A stretch of 64,000 nt of DNA from Holophagales bacterium (GTDB lineage Bacteria > Acidobacteriota > Thermoanaerobaculia > Multivoradales > Multivoraceae). A program made the position numbers and the translations under genes. Of this stretch, positions 51,918 through 61,324 are shown in pieces. The DNA lies in assembly GCA_009836625.1 (NCBI GenBank), contig VXVC01000012.1:132073-196072 (forward strand), in the 5' to 3' direction. How positions within the stretch are numbered: position 1 is the first letter of the stretch; every line of letters begins with the position of its first letter. Below the pieces are notes generated by a model. It was given only the letters and a program-made list of their open reading frames with translations. It made no database searches and had not been told where the DNA came from.

Positions 51918-53342
51918 ATGAAGCCCGACCGTCTGCCGGCCGCCCTCTCCGCGCACGGGGGGCTCCTTGCGGGTTGTCTGCTTTCCGGGCTCCTGGCAGT
52001 GGGCGCCCAGGCGCCGGTTTCCGCGCAATCGTCGGCGGAGGCGGGCGGAGAACTCCCGGACCTCGAGTGCCTGCGCCTGATGCGCCGGGCGCGGATCGCG
52101 GAGCTGACCTCCAGGCCCGTCTCCGAGGTCGAGTGGCTCAAGCGGGCCCGAGAGGAGTGCAATGAGCCCACGTCGGCACTGGTCGGCCTGCTTCGCGCCG
52201 ACCGGCGCAACCCGTTGCCCGAAGAAGAGACGCAGGAGTACCGGCGGGAACTGATCGCCGCCATCGACGACCCGGTTTCCGCGCCTCCGCCGGGGGTCCT
52301 GGAGTTCATCGCCCGCAGCGAGGAAGCGGACGAGGCGGTGCTTCGTGCGGCCTTCGGCCTGGTCGACCGGCTGCTGACGGACGGGGGCACGGACCGGAAG
52401 CGGCTGCTGCGCCTCAAGGCGCTGCTCGACCAGCGCCTGGGCCGTCCCGCAGACGCGACGGCGGCGCTGGTCGAACTGCGAAGCCTGGAACCGGCAAGCG
52501 AGGAGGTTTCCTGGGCGCTGTTGCGCCTGCTGATCCTCCAGCAGCGGTGGGACGCGGTCGCCGACCTGTTGGGCGAGATGGCGGAGGAGGGCGGCGCGTC
52601 CATCCGGTCGCTCTACGCGCGTGCGCTGGCCAGGGCCGGCCGCGTGGACGAGGCGAACAGACAGCTCGAACTCCTGGCGGAAGAGATCGATCCGAACGAT
52701 GCCCTGGCGCTCAGCGACTACGCTGCCGACGTGCTGGCCGCGGCGTGGAGTCTCCGGGACTCCGGCCGTTTCGCCGACGCGGAAGCGCTGTTCCGCCTCG
52801 CGGAGAGGCACGCCCCGGCACGGAGTTGGGCCAGGGTCGAGGCCCGGGGAGCGCTCGTCCATCTATACGGCACGGCCGAGGAGCGGGCCGCCCACGAGCA
52901 GACCGCGGCGAATCGGTGGCGTTACGTCACGGATCCCCAGTCGCTGTTGAACGAAGGCGCTAACCAGTTGAGCGCCGGGAACTTCGACCAGGCCATCGAG
53001 CTGTTGAGGCGCGCCGCGGAAGAGCTGGGGCACTTCGAGGCGGTCTGGTACAACCTCGGCTTCGCGGCCTATCGGGCCGAGCGCTGGGAGGAGGCCTACC
53101 AGGCGCTCGACCGGGCAGCGGAGCTGAACGATCAGCGCGCGGACAACTTCTTCTTCAGCGGCCTCGCGCTCACCGAACTCGAGCGCTGGGAAGAGGCGAT
53201 TCCGCGGCTCCTGCGTACGGTGGAACTCGATCCGGAGCGGCGCCTCGCCCACTACAACCTGTGGGTTTGCTATCGCGTGCTCGGTCGCACGGCGGAAGCG
53301 GCTCGCCACCAGGCCGCGTACGACGCGCTGGGCGAGCGATAG
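51918..53342 (+). CDS. Exported TPR-repeat protein
   Basis: A 474-aa protein with a signal peptide (GGLLAGCLLSGLLAVGAQAPVSA; the LAGC may be a lipobox). Several TPR units cover about residues 170-474 (DATAALVELRSLEPASEEVSWALLRL, EAYQALDRAAELNDQRADNFFFSGLALTEL, each cut here to part). Likely a periplasmic or outer-membrane scaffold. ATG 51918 follows the aminotransferase stop by 16 bases; the longer frame is shadow. Confidence 0.72.
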   Translation: MKPDRLPAALSAHGGLLAGCLLSGLLAVGAQAPVSAQSSAEAGGELPDLECLRLMRRARIAELTSRPVSEVEWLKRAREECNEPTSALVGLLRADRRNPLPEEETQEYRRELIAAIDDPVSAPPPGVLEFIARSEEADEAVLRAAFGLVDRLLTDGGTDRKRLLRLKALLDQRLGRPADATAALVELRSLEPASEEVSWALLRLLILQQRWDAVADLLGEMAEEGGASIRSLYARALARAGRVDEANRQLELLAEEIDPNDALALSDYAADVLAAAWSLRDSGRFADAEALFRLAERHAPARSWARVEARGALVHLYGTAEERAAHEQTAANRWRYVTDPQSLLNEGANQLSAGNFDQAIELLRRAAEELGHFEAVWYNLGFAAYRAERWEEAYQALDRAAELNDQRADNFFFSGLALTELERWEEAIPRLLRTVELDPERRLAHYNLWVCYRVLGRTAEAARHQAAYDALGER

Positions 53343-53347
53343 CGCAT

Positions 53348-54700
53348 CTACAGGCCCCGTACGTAGCGCTCGAACTCGGCCTGAAGCTCTGCCGGCGTGG
53401 TTTGGAAGACCGCCTCGAGGGCGTCCCGGCCGGGGTAGCCCTCGGCCAGGTAGAGCAGCATTCTGGCGAAGGACTGCGCGTTCTCCCACTCTTCCCGGCC
53501 ATGGTGCAGGAAGTGGGTCAGAAGCCAGGAGAAGCTGTAGTAGTGCTGTGCTCGCTCGCCGTAGAAGGTGTCGGCGGTGGCTTCCATCAAGTCGGCGATC
53601 TCGGGCGCCTCCCCTTTCCGCAGCGCGGACTGCGCCTCTTCCAGGTTCCAGGTCGTCAGGCTCTGCAACCGGACGGGCCCCCTGCCGCCGTGCGAGATCG
53701 CGTACCGCCCGCGATCGACCGCGCCCGGAATCAGCGTGCCCCGCTCGATCTTCGAGTTGCCGAAGTACTCCGCCATGCCCTCCTCGGCCCATCGCGGCAG
53801 GTCTGACCCCGGTCCCGTCAGGTAGGTGTCGCTGAAGGCATGAAACGCCTCATGGAGCATCGTGTGCAGCAGTTCATCGAAGTACCGGACCTCCTGGTGG
53901 AAAGCCAGCAGGCCCGGCGAATGGTAGAAGCCGGCGCCGGGAAGCCGGCCCCCGAGTTCCTCCTGGAGTCGGCGCAGGCTGTTGCGGCTGCGGAACAGGT
54001 AGACGACGACCTTGAATCGGGCGGGTAGCGGCTCGATGTGCGGATCGAACAGTTCGTGGAGGAGCTGGAACACTGCCTCCATGTTCCCGGCCAGGATGTC
54101 GACCGTCGATTCGTCGTCTGCGTCGCTGATCAGGATGAAGCGGTCCGTTTCCCGCCGTCTTCTGTGCTCGCGGTCGATGTACTTCTCGGCGACTTCAATC
54201 GTCCGGTTCAGGATCCTGACCCGCTCGGCGAGAGTCGGCTGCGGCATCGGACTCGGGAGGGCCCCGGCCGACACCAGAACGTCGAGTTGCGGATCGAAAC
54301 GCCTGCGGGTCGGAGCGTTTCGCTCTTCTTCGGGGCTCTGGAACTTCATTGTCCACGACAGGGTGGAGGCGACGGCGTTGCCCTCGCCGTCGCGGGCCGG
54401 ACCGTAGCGCCAGCCGCCGACGCTGCGCTCGACCTGGAACCGGAGGAGATCGTCGAACTCGGACGGGGGCTCGATGGCGAGGACCTCGACTCGCGAGACG
54501 GCTCCGGCGGCGTCGATCTCGACCCGGATCTCGACTTCCGGATCGATGCCGCTGCCTGCCAACTCGTGCGGCACGAGGAGTTGGTAGCTGCGGATCGCGA
54601 CCGGACCGGTAGCGATCTGCTGAGCAGCGGCGCTGCCGGCCGTCAGGAATCCAGCGGCGGCAATCGAGGCGAGCTTCCCGAAACGTCGGAGACGGGCCAC
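53348..54700 (-). CDS. Exported HExxH metalloprotease with TonB-C-like domain
   Basis: A 450-aa protein. The signal peptide is followed by a TonB C-terminal-like domain at about residues 30-120 (IDPEVEIRVEIDAAGAVSRVEV, quoted in part as VEIDAAGAVSRVEVL). Next is a peptidase-MA-like catalytic region with HEAFH (His283, Glu284, His287) and a following WAEEGMAEYFG that supplies the third ligand. GTG 54700 gives the signal peptide and overlaps the 3' end of the upstream gene by 58 bp. A domain pairing of TonB-C and gluzincin is unusual. Substrate unknown. Confidence 0.78.
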   Translation of the reverse strand: MARLRRFGKLASIAAAGFLTAGSAAAQQIATGPVAIRSYQLLVPHELAGSGIDPEVEIRVEIDAAGAVSRVEVLAIEPPSEFDDLLRFQVERSVGGWRYGPARDGEGNAVASTLSWTMKFQSPEEERNAPTRRRFDPQLDVLVSAGALPSPMPQPTLAERVRILNRTIEVAEKYIDREHRRRRETDRFILISDADDESTVDILAGNMEAVFQLLHELFDPHIEPLPARFKVVVYLFRSRNSLRRLQEELGGRLPGAGFYHSPGLLAFHQEVRYFDELLHTMLHEAFHAFSDTYLTGPGSDLPRWAEEGMAEYFGNSKIERGTLIPGAVDRGRYAISHGGRGPVRLQSLTTWNLEEAQSALRKGEAPEIADLMEATADTFYGERAQHYYSFSWLLTHFLHHGREEWENAQSFARMLLYLAEGYPGRDALEAVFQTTPAELQAEFERYVRGL

Positions 54701-55467
54701 TCCAGGATCCGGCGCGTGTCGGACGTCCCGCCGCCGTCCACGAGGGCCTGGGGCCCGCGTGTCGACGCATCGGGCAGGAAGGATCGCAGCCAGGCGGTGG
54801 CCACGACCTCGGCGATGCCGAGAATCTCTCCGCGGTTGGCGCGGGAGTGCGCCGCCGCGGTTTCCACCAGATCGATGAGATCTCGCTCGGCGTCTCCGGT
54901 GGGGAAGCCGAAGACCCCGCACAGACGTCCGGTCTCCTCGCCCTCCAGGGTGACGACGCGCGCGCCGACCAGGTCTCCCTCTTCCAGGGGATCCATCGCG
55001 GCATGGGGCTCGACCCGGACGCGCTCGCGGCTGGTCACCTCGTCGAGAGGGATCGGGTCCCCCTCCATGCGGCCGATCCGGTAGAGCTGCAACGTGCTTC
55101 CGACCAGCGCTTCGAGCCACTGGCGCTCGGTGACCTCCAGCAGCAGGCCGCCCTGTCCGAGCAGCTTCTCTGAGAAGCTGAAGGAGCGGCAATCGCCTTC
55201 TTCGGCGTCCGGCTCGAAGCGTCCCTGGGCGAGTATGCAGCTCATCGCATTGGCGAAGAAGGTGGACTGGTCGCGGCTGCTCCGGGCCTGGAGTTGCTCT
55301 TCCAGGTCGATCCGTTCCTGGTCGTCGAGGCCGATCAGGAACTGGTCCTCGATCGCCCATTCGACCTCTTCGCCGTAGCGTTCCAGCAGCCAGCCGCTAG
55401 CGCGTTCCACCGCGCGATCGAGCGCGGAGACGCCTACGGAGAGGGGAGCAACTTGCTGCTGTTCCAT
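54643..55467 (-). CDS. Hypothetical protein overlapping the protease gene
   Basis: A 274-aa acidic protein that I do not recognise. It has no signal peptide or membrane segment. The pattern of alternating helices (DRAVERASGWLLERYGEEVEW, LLLEVTERQWLEALVG) followed by beta-strand-like stretches looks like a real fold, and the composition is not that of a shadow frame. Its last 58 bases overlap the start of the protease, so the two are likely cotranslated. The leader 55468-55553 is unusually AT-rich for this window, so it probably holds the operon promoter. Confidence 0.6.
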   Translation of the reverse strand: MEQQQVAPLSVGVSALDRAVERASGWLLERYGEEVEWAIEDQFLIGLDDQERIDLEEQLQARSSRDQSTFFANAMSCILAQGRFEPDAEEGDCRSFSFSEKLLGQGGLLLEVTERQWLEALVGSTLQLYRIGRMEGDPIPLDEVTSRERVRVEPHAAMDPLEEGDLVGARVVTLEGEETGRLCGVFGFPTGDAERDLIDLVETAAAHSRANRGEILGIAEVVATAWLRSFLPDASTRGPQALVDGGGTSDTRRILEWPVSDVSGSSPRLPPLDS

Positions 55468-55553
55468 GCCAGGATGCTAACTGTGTTTCGTTGTAAATAC
55501 CACAAAATGCGGAACTTAGCGAAATCGGCACGTTTTTTTCGAGCCCTGCCGCC

Positions 55554-56639
55554 TCATACGGAATCGGTGTTTTCCGGGTCTCCGGCTGCGTTCATCCTGC
55601 TGTACGCCGTCTGGACGCAGTGGATCTTCAGGGCGTCCGGCGCGGCGGCCAGGAAGCCCTGCCACTCGATCTCGGCGATTGCCTCCTCTGGACTCAGGCC
55701 CTGTTCGTGGGCGGCGGACGCCTGGTTCCAGAAGTCGGCCAGAAACTGCCTGAGGGCGTCGACCTGGGCCATGTCGCTGAAGGTCGGGCCGTGGCCGGGA
55801 AGGATGAGGTCGAACTCGAGCTCCTCGAAGCGGTCGAGGGTGTCCAGCCACTCGTCGACGTAGGCGTCGCCGATGTACGCGGCGCCGGCGAGGACGAGGT
55901 CGCCGGTGAAGACGACCCGCTCGTTCGGCAGCAGGACGACTACGTCGCCGCCGGTGTGGCCGCGGCCGAGGTGGAGCAGCTCGATCGGCCGGTCCCGGCC
56001 CTCGAAGGTGCGGTGGATCGTCATCCGGCTGGTCAGGGTGACGTTGGGCGGCGTCGGTTCCGTCTCGCCGACCGCCACGTAGTGGGCCTCCTGGATCCGG
56101 ATCGCGTTGTGCGCCTGGTCCTTCTCCTCTCCGTCCTCCATCGCGTCCGCCGTCTCCTTCATCACGGCGATCTGGTTCGGGATGTTCCCGGTGAAGATCG
56201 CGGCGGTCGGCTGGTCCATCACGTCCGTCATCAGCATCGCGCGGGTGAACTCGTGGCCGACGATCGCCACGTCCTCGGGAAACGACTGGTTCCCGTGGGC
56301 ATGGTCGAAGTGGTAGTGCGTGTTGACGAGGTGCGTGACCGGCTTGTCCGTGACTTCGGCGATCGAGGCGAGCAGGGCCCGTGCTGCGGCCGGCGTGACG
56401 TGCGAGTCGACGACCAGGGCGTCCTCGTCCGTCACGACCAGCATCGCGTTGCTCTGGACGAAGATCACGTCGTCTCGGCCGAGGATGAAGTAGACGCCGG
56501 GCGCGACCTCCTCGAACGTGTGGGTGTCGGTCAGGATGGTGCCTTCGGGCAGAGCCTCTTCCGCGGCGCAGCCGGCGAGGCCGATGGCCAGGAACGCGGC
56601 GGCGAGGCAGATCGTTGCGAGTCGGTGGGTCGGGCGCAT
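55554..56639 (-). CDS. MBL-fold metallo-hydrolase lipoprotein
   Basis: A 361-aa lipoprotein (AIGLAGC, Cys24). The metal motif is THYHFDHAHG (His108, His110, Asp112, His113), followed by GHTGGD and PGHGP, the usual MBL set. Its closest pattern is the quinoprotein-relay/beta-lactamase-fold group found in SoxH- or cyclase-B2-like exported proteins, so the substrate is open. ATG 56639 fits the signal peptide; the long frame above it is shadow. About 70 bases separate it from the GMC gene upstream. Confidence 0.87.
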   Translation of the reverse strand: MRPTHRLATICLAAAFLAIGLAGCAAEEALPEGTILTDTHTFEEVAPGVYFILGRDDVIFVQSNAMLVVTDEDALVVDSHVTPAAARALLASIAEVTDKPVTHLVNTHYHFDHAHGNQSFPEDVAIVGHEFTRAMLMTDVMDQPTAAIFTGNIPNQIAVMKETADAMEDGEEKDQAHNAIRIQEAHYVAVGETEPTPPNVTLTSRMTIHRTFEGRDRPIELLHLGRGHTGGDVVVLLPNERVVFTGDLVLAGAAYIGDAYVDEWLDTLDRFEELEFDLILPGHGPTFSDMAQVDALRQFLADFWNQASAAHEQGLSPEEAIAEIEWQGFLAAAPDALKIHCVQTAYSRMNAAGDPENTDSV

Positions 56640-56710
56640 GGGAACTGCTCCTCTCCGGTTCGGTTCACCCGTCGGTCGAAGGGAATCATAGATCCCCGGA
56701 TGGCTCGGGA

Positions 56711-58432
56711 TCACAACTCCAGCCGGCGCATCCGCCGCACCGCGTAGTCGCAGGCGCGGGCGGTGAGCGCCATGTAGGTCAGGCTCGGGTTCTGGCAGGC
56801 TGACGACGCCATCGCGGCGCCGTCGGTGATGAACAGGTTCGGCACGTCCCAGGACTGGCACCAGCCGTTCAGCACGGACGTCGCGGGATCCCGGCCCATC
56901 CGCGCCGTCCCCATCTCGTGGATCGCGAAGCCTGGCAAGGAGTTCCGGTTGAAGGTGCGGATGTTCCTGGCGCCGAGCGCTTCCAGCATCTCGGCGGCGC
57001 GGGTCTGGATGCTCTCGCGCATCGCCTCCTCGTTCTCGCCGTAGCTCATCGTGATCCGGGCCGCCGGAATGCCCCAGCGGTCCTCGAGCTCCGGGTCGAT
57101 CGTCACGCGGTTGTCGGGGTTCGGCAGGTTCTCGCCGAAGCCGCTGAAGTTGAGCCGCCACGGCGCGAGCCCGCGCAGGCTCGCCTTGTAGTCGGCGCCG
57201 AAGCCCGGCTGGCCGATGCCGCCCTGCCACAGGGTGCCGCGGCGGGCGCCGCACTGGTAGCCGAAGCCGCGCAGGAAGTCCTTCTCCCGAGTGGCTTCGG
57301 CCCGGTCGCCGTCGAGATTGACGAAGCGCGGCAGGTAGCAGGAGTTGGGTCGCCGGCCGAAGGTCGTCTTGTCCTCCAGGCCGTCCAGGTTCCCGTTCGC
57401 GCCGACCTGGAAGATGTGGTCCATCAGGTTGCGGCCGACCTGGCCGCTCGAGTTCGCCAGGCCTTCGGAGAAGCGGGGAGTCTTCGAGTTCAGGAGGATG
57501 CGCGCCGATTCGATCGTCGAGGCGCACAGGAAGACAATGCGGCCGCGCACCTCGATCGACTCCATCGATTCGGCGTCGATCAGGTGAACGCCGCTCACCC
57601 GGTCCGTCTGCTCGTCGTAGACCAGGTTGCGGACGACGCTGTTGGGGCGCACGGTCAGCCGGCCCGTCGCCTCGGCCGCCGGCAGCGTGGCGTTCAGGCT
57701 GGAGAAGTAGGACCGGCTAATGCAGCCGCGGCGGCAGATGCCGCAGTAGTGGCAGGCACGGCGGCCGAGATGGTGCTTGGTGAGCACCGCGACCCGGGCC
57801 GGCGTGAACCGGCGCGTGCCGCCGAAGGCGCGGTCGAGGCCCTCACGGACGCGCTCCTCCATGCAGGTCTGGGCGATCGGCGGCAGGAACTTCCCGTCCG
57901 GAAGCTGGGGCATGTTCTCCGGCTGGCCGGCGATGCCGACGAAGGACTCCACGTGGTCGTACCAGGGCGCGAGGTCGCGGTAGCGGATCGGCCAGTCCGT
58001 GCCGTAGCCGTCGCGGGTGTTCGCTTCGAAGTCCAGGTCGCTCCAGCGATAGCTCTGCCGTCCCCAGAGCAGGGACCGCCCGCCGACGATGCGCGCCCGG
58101 ATCCACAGGAACTCCTGGCCGCCGTCGCCGATCGAGTACGGGTTGTCGATGTCGTCGACGAAGAACTTCCCGGACCACTCGTCGCAGGCGCCGGCGCGGC
58201 TCTGGACCGGTTGCCGCTCGGCCTGGTGCTTGCGGTCCCTCAGTCCCCGGTAGGGCATTTGCCAGGGCGGCGTGTGCTCGTTGTAGTCGCGCTCGGGAAT
58301 GACCGGCGGTCCGGCTTCGAGCACCAGCGTTTCCAGGCCCTTCTCGGTCAGCTCCTTCGCCGCCCAGCCGCCGGTGATGCCGGAGCCGATGACGATCGCA
58401 TCCCAGGTCTTGCGCTCGATGATCTGCACCAT
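56711..58432 (-). CDS. GMC-family FAD-dependent oxidoreductase
   Basis: A 573-aa protein. The FAD Rossmann motif is GSGITGG at residues 16-22. Also visible are GGRSLLWGRQSYRW and, near the end, the HEMGTARMGRDPATSVLN block and the closing SACQNPSLTYMALTARA typical of GMC oxidases and dehydrogenases. Together with the subunit-3-like protein 14 bases upstream it resembles the membrane gluconate 2-dehydrogenase-type complexes that oxidise sugars or alcohols in the periplasm. The cytochrome subunit is not next to it. Confidence 0.88.
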   Translation of the reverse strand: MVQIIERKTWDAIVIGSGITGGWAAKELTEKGLETLVLEAGPPVIPERDYNEHTPPWQMPYRGLRDRKHQAERQPVQSRAGACDEWSGKFFVDDIDNPYSIGDGGQEFLWIRARIVGGRSLLWGRQSYRWSDLDFEANTRDGYGTDWPIRYRDLAPWYDHVESFVGIAGQPENMPQLPDGKFLPPIAQTCMEERVREGLDRAFGGTRRFTPARVAVLTKHHLGRRACHYCGICRRGCISRSYFSSLNATLPAAEATGRLTVRPNSVVRNLVYDEQTDRVSGVHLIDAESMESIEVRGRIVFLCASTIESARILLNSKTPRFSEGLANSSGQVGRNLMDHIFQVGANGNLDGLEDKTTFGRRPNSCYLPRFVNLDGDRAEATREKDFLRGFGYQCGARRGTLWQGGIGQPGFGADYKASLRGLAPWRLNFSGFGENLPNPDNRVTIDPELEDRWGIPAARITMSYGENEEAMRESIQTRAAEMLEALGARNIRTFNRNSLPGFAIHEMGTARMGRDPATSVLNGWCQSWDVPNLFITDGAAMASSACQNPSLTYMALTARACDYAVRRMRRLEL

Positions 58433-58446
58433 GGTTGCAGCAGGCC

Positions 58447-59088
58447 TCAGGCGTCCTCGATGTCGACGCAGGGATCCCAGCGTCCGGGAACGATTCGGTA
58501 GCCGAGTTCGGACTTCATGCCGGCCTCGGAGGTGTAGTAGCCGAACAGGGTGAGCCACTTGACCAGGTCGAAGAAGGGCTGCTCGTGGAGCCGGTTCACG
58601 TTGCGTGAGAAGGCGCGGCCGTCTCGGCGGGCGAGAGCTTCGTCCTGCGCTTCGGTCAGCAGTTCGTCCTGCGCCTGGTCTTCGAGGTCGACGAAGCCGC
58701 CGACCTCGGGGTGGCTCTCGCGAGCGCGGGCATCGAACCGGTCGAGTTCGGCGAGCAGGTGATCCCGCGCCGCGTCCGGCAGCCAGCCCTCCAGCAGCCG
58801 GTCGACGAAGGCCGGGATGCCGGCGTCACCGGCGCCTGGGGTGTCGGTGGTCGGCAGGATGCGTTCCGCGATCGCGTTCAGGGTGGCTCCCTGATGCTCG
58901 GTGAGGACGGCGAGCGGTTGCGGTTCGCCGCCGGTTTCCTGCTGCGGATGCAGGTGCAGATGGGCGATATGCGGGTTCGCGAACAGCTCCGCCGGCAGGA
59001 ACGGCAGTGCGGCGGCGCCGCCAATCACCTGGAGGGCACGCCGGCGGCCCAGGGTCTCAGCCGGTTCCTGGCCTGGAGAACGTGTCAT
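58447..59088 (-). CDS. Gluconate 2-dehydrogenase subunit 3-like protein
   Basis: A 213-aa exported protein with a Tat-type signal (GRRRALQVIGGAAALPFLPA). Residues 60-190 have the subunit 3 pattern: TLNAIAERILPTTDTPGAGDAGIPAFVDRLL (here in part) and HEQPFFDLVKWLTLFGYYTSEAG. In known complexes this subunit helps export and fold the FAD subunit. It precedes the GMC gene and is translated just before it, fitting that role. ATG 59088 gives the Tat start; the longer frame is shadow. Confidence 0.88.
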   Translation of the reverse strand: MTRSPGQEPAETLGRRRALQVIGGAAALPFLPAELFANPHIAHLHLHPQQETGGEPQPLAVLTEHQGATLNAIAERILPTTDTPGAGDAGIPAFVDRLLEGWLPDAARDHLLAELDRFDARARESHPEVGGFVDLEDQAQDELLTEAQDEALARRDGRAFSRNVNRLHEQPFFDLVKWLTLFGYYTSEAGMKSELGYRIVPGRWDPCVDIEDA

Positions 59089-59099
59089 TGCGAGTGATG

Positions 59100-59585
59100 C
59101 TAGCTCTTCCGCTGCGCTTCGAGCTTCTTCTCGAAGCAGAGGCTGTGCGGGTCGTACGCGTACTCGTTGTAGCAGGGAATCTGGACGTAGCCGAACGAGC
59201 GGTAGAGGCCGATCGCGGCCGGCTGGCGCTCGCCGGTCTCGAGGCGAAGCGACCTGTAGCCGAAGGCGGCAGCGCGGGCTTCGAGCTCCTCCAGGATGCG
59301 GCGTCCGAGGGACTGCCCGCGGTACTCCGGGACCACATACATCCGCTTGATTTCGGCCTGCTCGGCGCTCAGGCGGCGCAGTGCGCCGCAGGCGACGGCC
59401 TCGCCCCCGGCGGTGCGGCCGAGGAGCAGGCAGCAGCCGGGGGCGTCCAGCTTGTCCGGCTCGACGCTGTAGATGCTGTCCGCGGGATAGAGCTCGCCGA
59501 GTTCGCGGTCGAGCGCTTCGTGCAGACGGGCGAAGGCCGGGTCGCCGGGGTCGCCGGGTTCGATCCGGATGATGTCCGCGCTCAC
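59100..59585 (-). CDS. GNAT-family N-acetyltransferase
   Basis: A 161-aa acetyltransferase. The acetyl-CoA loop is VPEYRGQSLGRRILEELE (core RGQSLG), followed by YRSLRLETG and PAAIGLYRSFGYVQI. Substrate unknown. Start GTG 59585 overlaps the stop of the CoA-ligase gene by 4 bp (GTGA), so the two are coupled. Eleven bases separate it from the subunit-3-like gene downstream. Confidence 0.83.
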   Translation of the reverse strand: MSADIIRIEPGDPGDPAFARLHEALDRELGELYPADSIYSVEPDKLDAPGCCLLLGRTAGGEAVACGALRRLSAEQAEIKRMYVVPEYRGQSLGRRILEELEARAAAFGYRSLRLETGERQPAAIGLYRSFGYVQIPCYNEYAYDPHSLCFEKKLEAQRKS

Positions 59586-61324
59586 TGAAATTCCGGAGAT
59601 TCCCTGAGCATCTGGTCCCGCAGGGTGCGCTTGTGGATCTTCTCGGTGGCGCCGCGCGGCAACTGCTCGTCCTGGAGCCACACGTAGCGCGGCACCTTGA
59701 ACCGGGCCAGGTGCTCGGCGACATGGGCGCGGACGCCGGCCGCGTCGAGTTCGGTGCCTTCCTTGGGCACCACGACCACGGCGAGTTCCTCGCCCAGCCG
59801 GTCGTCGGGGACGCCGAAGGCCGCCGCCTCGTAGACGGCGGGATGCTCGTAGACGACCCGCTCGATCTCGGCGCAGTAGATGTTCTCGCCGCCGCGCAGC
59901 ACCATGTCCTTCTTGCGGTCGCGGATGTAGAGGAAGCCGTCCTCGTCGATTTCGGCGATGTCGCCGGTGCGCAGCCAGCCGTGCTGGATCGTCTCGGCGG
60001 TCGCCTCCGGGCGGTTCCAGTAGCCGCGGATGTTCATCGACGACTTCATGATCAGCTCGCCCTGATCACCCGATGGCAGTTCGTTGCCGTCGTCGTCGAT
60101 GATCTTCAGCTCGACGATCGGGCACGGCTTGCCGCAACTGTCCGGCTTCTCGACCAGGCCCTCGTCCGTGTTGCCGGCGCCGCCAGCGTTCGTCTCCGTC
60201 ATCCCCCAGCCGAAGGACCAGTGCTTGTCCGGCATCAGGACCTGCAGGCGGTCGACCATGCCTCCGGGGATCGGCGCGCCGCCGCCCGACACGGCGATGA
60301 GACTCCGCAGGTCGCGTTCCTGGAGCGCCGGCGACTGCAGCATCTCCCACGTCATCGTCGGCACGCCGTTGAAGGAAGTGACGCGCTCGCGCTCGATCAG
60401 TTCCAGGCCGAGCTCCGGGTTCCACTTGTACATCATCACGATCTTGCGCCCGACCCCGAAGGAGGCCAGGAGGCCGGCGTGGCTGCCGCTGACGTGAAAC
60501 AGGGGCAGGGGCATCAGGATCGAGGGCTGGAACTCCGGGTTCTCCTCCGGTTCCTCGAGCAGGCCCATGGCGATCCGCTGGGCGCCGTAGAAGCCCCAAC
60601 TGCCGATGCCGCTGAGGACGCCCCGGTGGGTGGAGACGGCGCCCTTCGGGAACCCGGTCGTACCGGAAGTGAAGAGGATCGTCACGTCGTCGTGGGGGCC
60701 CAGGTCGACGTCGGGCATCGGCTGACCGGCCGCTTCACGCCAGACTTCCTCGAAGTCGTCCACGCCCTCGGGGAGCTCCTCCTCCCAACGCACGCCGATG
60801 CTCTTGACGCCGAGGCCCGGCAGCTTGCTCGCCACCCGTTCGTAGCGCTGCTGGTCGAAGAAGGCGAGCCTGGCGCCGGAGTCCCTGAAGCCGTACTCCA
60901 GCTCCTCGCCCGACCACCAGCCGTTCAGCGAGACGGAGATGGCGCCGGACGACGTGATCGCCATGAAGGCGATCACCCACTCCGGGTAGTTCCGCATGCC
61001 GATCGCCACCCGGTCGCCCTTCTTGACGCCGTAGCGGTGGATGAGTTGGTGGGCGATGGCTGCCGCCCGCTCGTAGGCTTCGTCGTAGGTCAGCCGGGTG
61101 TCCTGGAACACCAGGAAGTCCTTGTCGCCGTGGTCCTCTCGCGCCTGGTCGTAGACCTGGCGGAGCGTCGGCGGCAGGTTCTTGAACACCTGGTAGTCGA
61201 CCCCACGCACCGTCTCGGTCACCAGCTCCCAGTCCGCGCCCGGAGCGGTCAGGTGGGCGACCGACTCGTCGTAGGTCATCTGGCCGTGGATCGGCCCGGT
61301 CTTCGTGTCACGCATGTCGTTCAT
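59582..61324 (-). CDS. AMP-dependent acyl-CoA ligase
   Basis: A 580-aa adenylate-forming enzyme: P-loop LFTSGTTGFPKGAVSTH, then GWGMTETNAGG, the hinge DRKKDMVLRGGENIYC and the C-terminal Lys in GATEKIHKRTL. It activates an organic acid to a CoA thioester. The catalytic Lys motif TEKIHK is slightly unlike the common SGKILR. ATG 61324 overlaps the hotdog gene stop by 4 bp, and the gene is coupled to the GNAT downstream. Confidence 0.9.
   Translation of the reverse strand: MNDMRDTKTGPIHGQMTYDESVAHLTAPGADWELVTETVRGVDYQVFKNLPPTLRQVYDQAREDHGDKDFLVFQDTRLTYDEAYERAAAIAHQLIHRYGVKKGDRVAIGMRNYPEWVIAFMAITSSGAISVSLNGWWSGEELEYGFRDSGARLAFFDQQRYERVASKLPGLGVKSIGVRWEEELPEGVDDFEEVWREAAGQPMPDVDLGPHDDVTILFTSGTTGFPKGAVSTHRGVLSGIGSWGFYGAQRIAMGLLEEPEENPEFQPSILMPLPLFHVSGSHAGLLASFGVGRKIVMMYKWNPELGLELIERERVTSFNGVPTMTWEMLQSPALQERDLRSLIAVSGGGAPIPGGMVDRLQVLMPDKHWSFGWGMTETNAGGAGNTDEGLVEKPDSCGKPCPIVELKIIDDDGNELPSGDQGELIMKSSMNIRGYWNRPEATAETIQHGWLRTGDIAEIDEDGFLYIRDRKKDMVLRGGENIYCAEIERVVYEHPAVYEAAAFGVPDDRLGEELAVVVVPKEGTELDAAGVRAHVAEHLARFKVPRYVWLQDEQLPRGATEKIHKRTLRDQMLRESPEFQ

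Noticed and set aside
55527..55540. T-run that might be a terminator
   Set aside because: The run is on the plus strand, but no plus-strand gene ends there, and no stem precedes it.
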